From Anaeramoeba flamelloides (Eukaryota > Metamonada > Anaeramoebidae): a DNA stretch of 64,000 nucleotides. The stretch is from contig JANTQA010000047.1 in assembly GCA_027625915.1 (NCBI GenBank), forward strand, positions 7,502,001 through 7,566,000. The letters are read 5' to 3'. The notes below the pieces were generated by a model. That model searched no databases. It was not told the DNA's origin and worked only from the letters and a program-made list of their open reading frames with translations. Shown piece after piece: positions 59,530 to 64,000 of the stretch. Positions within the stretch are counted from its first letter, which is position 1. Each line of letters opens with the position of its first letter. The position numbers and the translations under genes are program-made.

Positions 59530-59537
59530 TGACGTCG
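59530..59537 (+). promoter_or_regulatory. CRE-like site TGACGTCG upstream of the bZIP gene
   Basis: Seven of eight bases match the CREB/ATF palindrome. It lies 289 bases upstream of the bZIP ATG, or 110 upstream of the possible upstream exon. It could be an autoregulatory site. This is inference from the motif only. Confidence 0.3.
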
Positions 59538-62500
59538 ACACACAAAAAAAAAAAAAAAATATTTTTCATTTTTGGAAATTTTTTTAGGAATTCCAAAATT
59601 GGGGGCTATCAAAATTGAAATGAAAGTGGAGAGTTAACTCAGACTTTAGAACCCATTTATAGTTTTAAAAGTGTGTTGAGTACAGAGATCTTGTTAAATT
59701 TAAAAATTATTTTTTTTTTTTCAAAAAAGATGTGTTTGGCTCTGAACAAAAACCTTTTTCTATTTAATTTTGAAATATACCATGAAAAGATTGGAAAATC
59801 TAAATCCACTGAACTATCCTTCATGATTTGATAAATATTCTTGAGTTTGAAGAAAATTGTATAAATATACTTGAAGAGCAAGTAGAGAGTTAGAACTTTA
59901 AGAGATAAATAATATCCTTTTTAAATTAACCTAGAGTTTTACAAAAAGTTCCACAAGCTCAAGGACCAATGCACATTTTCATTCAGAACCAAAAAAAATA
60001 TAAAGTAAAGAAAATTTTTAATATTTTCTGATCCTTTAATTGTGAATCTTATAAATCATTTAAATTGATTTGTACATTTGATCTCAATACACACCGAGAA
60101 GATTGAAATTTAGAGAATACTTAATCAGAAATTGTAAATGTTTTTCAATAAAAAAAATGAATCATTATAATTTCTTATTGATTGATTATTAAATTTTCAA
60201 AAAAAAATATGAATCTATGAAAAATTAAAATAATAATATAAAATCTAAGCTTAATAATCTTTAATAAATACCAGATTAATAATGAATTAACTATTTAAAT
60301 GAGTAACCTTTCACATTAATACAATAAAAAATAATACCACCAGGAGATAATTTTAAAATCCTTTAAATCCTTTTCTAATAAAATACTTTAAACTTCCCAA
60401 TATAAATTTAAATTTAAAATCAAACTGGAATTGTCATTTCAAAAATTCCCCTTTATTAAATCATGTAGATCATATTAAAAAAAAGTTATAATATACAATA
60501 AAAAATTAATATTGATAGATGATTTATATCCTGTTTTTTTTATGAAGATACATATCCCATTTATAGATTATGATAGTTAATTATTAATCGTTATATCGAT
60601 ATAACATAAAATATTGTAATGATACAAATTGATTTATTTTTTCCAATAATTATTTTTATTGTTTTTTTTTTTTTTTTTTGAATAATATCTATTATTTATG
60701 TAGATTTATCGTTCATCTGATATTTTTTATCCAAAAAATGAAAAAAAAAAATGATTTATTTTCAAACAAAGGTAATTAAAAGAGAAAGAAAATTAAGAAA
60801 TAAAAGCGATTAGGATTTATTGGTAAGTTTTAAGTACTCAAGAGTTTTTAATCTGTTAAAGAGAGAGTTTTGAAGTGAATAAATTAGTGATTCCTAATTC
60901 AAAGAGTAGTCAAAAGAACCTTTTAATTACAATCATTAGTTATGTTTTCAACTCAATTCAGATTTCTGGGAAAAGAAGAAGAGAAAAAGAGGAATAAAAA
61001 ATGAAAAGTGGAAAAAAAATTAAGATATAAAAATGGTAGGAGTATTAAGAGGATATATGTTTACGTGGAGTTGAATGACTTGTTATTTAGACTTGTATTT
61101 TAATTAATTTTTTCTTATAGCTTGCTGGTTCATATTAGTCAGAAAATATTCTATTGTGATTTATATATTTCTTTTGTATTCATTTTTCTGAACAAATCAT
61201 CATTATTCCCTCTGTTAATGATACTGAAGTTAAAAATCTTTGACTTTTCGAGCTCATTTTTCCAGTATTTTCTGTTTTTTTCATATTTTTCACAATTCCA
61301 TCTGAAGTGTTCTATATCATCAACCTTTTTTTTTACAGCAGGAGTATTTTTTTTCTTTTTATTACCATTTCTATATGTATTTATCTACATAAGTTATTTG
61401 AAAAGGATTTGAGCACAAGTAGAGTTTTTGATGATTTCCAGTTCAAATATGGTTTTTTTATTATGAAATTTTCTGGAAATTGAACAATTTTGAAGTATTT
61501 TTTCAATTTCCAAGAAATTAAAGAGATTGAAAAATAATAATAATAAAAATAAACTACATTGAAAAGTTTAATTTTGCACAACATGTATCGAATTGGTTGA
61601 TAATTATTTCATTTTCTGTCAAAAATTACTTGATAATTACCCTGAATTTTTTTATAAAGATATTAATTTATTTGGTCAGCTTTAAAACAAATGAAAATGT
61701 TTACTTTATTAGTTTTAAAGCAGAAAAATTTATATTTTCGATACAAATATTACCAAGAATGATTTTTAAGACTAATAATTTTTTTTCCAAATTTTTCCTC
61801 GTAATTTTTTTTCTACAATTTGTCCAGATTTGTTTTTGAAAAATATCAGTACGATATATTGGCATGAAAGTTTTAACACAAACCAAACATCAACTTGAGG
61901 CATTGTACAGAAAGTCCAATTAGTTTGACCTCATTTCTTTTCAAATAACTTTGGTTAGTTCAATTCTATTTGTTTACTTCCTATTCAAATCATTAAAGAT
62001 CTGATAAAGTTATTTTGTTAAAGATCAAATAATAAAAAAGTTTTCCAATTCTTATTTTGATTTTTTATTTCATGAATATCTTCAAATAACTTTAGTATCA
62101 TGGGAAGGAGTACCCAAACAAAATAAAAAATAATTTGAAAAAGTCCAAATTTTAAAAAATAAACAAAAAAAACCTATTATTATCATTATTAACAAAGAAG
62201 TGTAAATTAAACCCTTTACAGATTTAGGTTTTCATTTTCTTTCAAAAATTTAAATTATAATCATAAATTTCATGATTGTTTATTCAAAAAAATAATTCCA
62301 AACTATTTCGATTTATAATTAATTCATACCATTTTTTTAGTTCAATTTATTCAGAAAAATTGATGTAAAATTTACTTTTTAAGGACATAAGCATAAAAAA
62401 AACCCAATATTTTCTATTATCACTTCTGTTCTTCTTATTATCCTAAATGAAAAAAATTATTTTACGTTTGTATTTCATAGTAATAATATTATTTAAACAA

Positions 62501-63344
62501 TTAATAAATATACCTGAATTTTGGAAATAGTTAAGAACTTGATAGATAAATGACATTATTTAAATGAATTTGAGAAAATAAGAAATCTATTATCCTTGAT
62601 AGAGTGATATTTATTACACAAGGATAGAAACAATATTTTACTTATTTTCGAAAAAATATGCCAAATTATATGATTTATTTTTTCCTTGAAGCGATGGATA
62701 TCTTTAAGAAAAAAATAAGATTTAATAGACAATATAAATATCTCTAGAAAATTGGGTATTTTTTTTAAAAATTTTTTTTGCATAAATTTCAAAAAAAAAA
62801 TAACATGATTTATTTTTTAATTGATATTTTGATAATTATGTGGATTTATAAAATGCGGTGATTTGTATCTATTCTCAAGGGTTAATTTACCATCGTTATT
62901 TAAGTGATTACCATGATTTAATAAACCATTCTTGTGAATTCAAAAATATTTTGTCAAATCGATTATTAATGGGGTTTCTCACAGATACAATAAATAAAAA
63001 TATAATGAAAAGGTTTTGTGATTTTAAATTCAATAAAGAGTTGATAATAAAGCAAAAACTTTGGAAAATGAGAGTAAAAATTATTCAACAAAGGGTGTAG
63101 TTAAAAAATAATAGAAAAGAACTTGTTTTCTCTGAATTTGAAATTATTCATATTCCATTCAAAAATATACTCGTTTTCTATGTACAAAGATATTTATTGA
63201 TTCAAAAGAATATTGAGGACAGAGATATGTCTAAAATTTAATGTTTATGGTTTTTTTTCTCCAAAATTTGTCCTTTGGGTCAAAATATTTTTTATACTCC
63301 CCAAATTTGTAAGTTCCCTTTAAAGCCCTAGTACTAGTAAAAAA

Positions 63345-63545
63345 GCAAAAAATTGCTATTTTTTTTTTCATTTTTTTTAAATAAACTTTTTGGAATATCT
63401 TTAAGTTATAGTTTTGAACCATATATTTGGCTAGGTTTAAATACTCATCATTTTTATATTTCAGTCAAAATTTTTTTCATGGGGTTTTTGAAAAAGGAGA
63501 TTGAAAAAAATGACAAAAAAATATGGCGATTTTTTGCTTTTATAC
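63345..63545 (+). repeat. Dispersed repeat G, copy 2
   Basis: Partner of 1740-1935, sharing TTGGAATATCTTTAAGTTA and TTTTTGAAAAAGGAGATTG. A 70-codon frame crosses it but is not kept in copy 1, so it is not treated as a gene. Confidence 0.55.
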
Positions 63546-64000
63546 TGGTACTGGGGCATGAATAAAGTTTGAAACTAAAACCTAGCTGCTACATCTATTC
63601 ATATTAAATTATTTTTCAGTCACCATATAACTCTACCTCAAGTATCTCTGAAACCTTGAAAATATTCTGATTATAACCCGCTTCAAAAAAATTAATTTTA
63701 ATTGTCTATTGTTTTCTTTGGATCTTCATTAAAGTTCTGGTATCACAAACCGTTTTAATAAAAATCCATAAAAAACCAAAACTTTCCAATTTAATGTCTT
63801 AACTTTTATTGTCATCATTTTTATTGTTTAAAGAATTGTATTGTGAATACTATAGAATAAATAATATGAGGGATAATGAAAAAAAATTAAACAAAATTAA
63901 TAAGGTAAAAAGAAGAAAAAACCATAAAGAAAATCATTTTTTGTAATTTTTGAGAACTTTTTTCTATTGCCTTTCAAAATACCTATCTTTCTGGCAAATG

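Larger units (their letters stand above)
59421..64000. other. AT-rich right-hand noncoding region
   Basis: No supported gene. It contains a near-CRE site (59530-59537) and repeat G copy 2 (63345-63545). A block ATTTTCATTCAG near 59974-59986 resembles a repeat D end. Frames at 61122-61412 and 62858-63100 have near-random composition and no recognisable sequence. Confidence 0.55.

Noticed and set aside
62858-63100. 80-codon frame near the right end
   Set aside because: It starts at GTG, has no recognised domain, and no splice partners were found. It is not distinguishable from chance.

Overview
The window is very AT-rich nuclear DNA from a protist. Eight genes cover only about 14% of it. Evidence for a eukaryote: GT-AG introns, a histone H3 variant, Prp19, a calcineurin B-like EF-hand protein, a bZIP factor and a receptor with mannose-6-phosphate-receptor-type domains. 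TAA ends seven genes and TGA ends one, so the standard code fits and ciliate codes do not. Extreme A/T bias, Lys/Glu/Asn/Gln-rich low-complexity stretches and short A/T-rich introns suggest an amoeboid or flagellated protist. Anaeramoeba-like metamonads or AT-rich Amoebozoa are plausible, but this is inference only.

Layout. A centromeric-type histone H3 (3411-3992, +) and a Cys-x2-Cys protein with a huge Lys/Arg tail (7549-9318, +) lie at the left. A repeat-dense stretch with four copies of a ~196-bp MITE follows (11.6-13.8 kb). Next come a five-exon calcineurin B-like calcium sensor (15523-18658, +) and a small acidic protein (21995-22570, -). PRP19 (27657-34927, -) has its U-box exon 6 kb from its WD40 exon because of a 5.5-kb intron. 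Beyond it are a four-exon gene of unknown function (42270-43244, -), a type I membrane protein with two MRH-like repeats and a C-terminal YQQL motif (51177-53171, +), and a membrane-anchored bZIP factor (57448-59241, -).

The spaces between genes hold several noncoding repeat families, all found by eye: TA-flanked MITEs starting CAGTCAG; TTAA-flanked elements starting GGG or GGT, including a 552-bp foldback with nearly identical ~186-bp arms; a ~1.2-kb repeat with one copy inside the PRP19 intron and one at 55.5-56.8 kb; a hairpin-rich family that carries 10-bp tandem units; and three or four further dispersed families. I saw no transposase, reverse transcriptase or capsid gene.

The genes do not form an operon or one pathway. 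One possible link is regulatory: a perfect TGACGTCA site lies upstream of the acidic-protein gene and a 7/8 match lies upstream of the bZIP gene. I found no tRNA, rRNA or CRISPR. The most notable observations are the oversized PRP19 intron, the two-repeat MRH receptor with matching exon ends, the membrane bZIP, and the MITE and foldback families.
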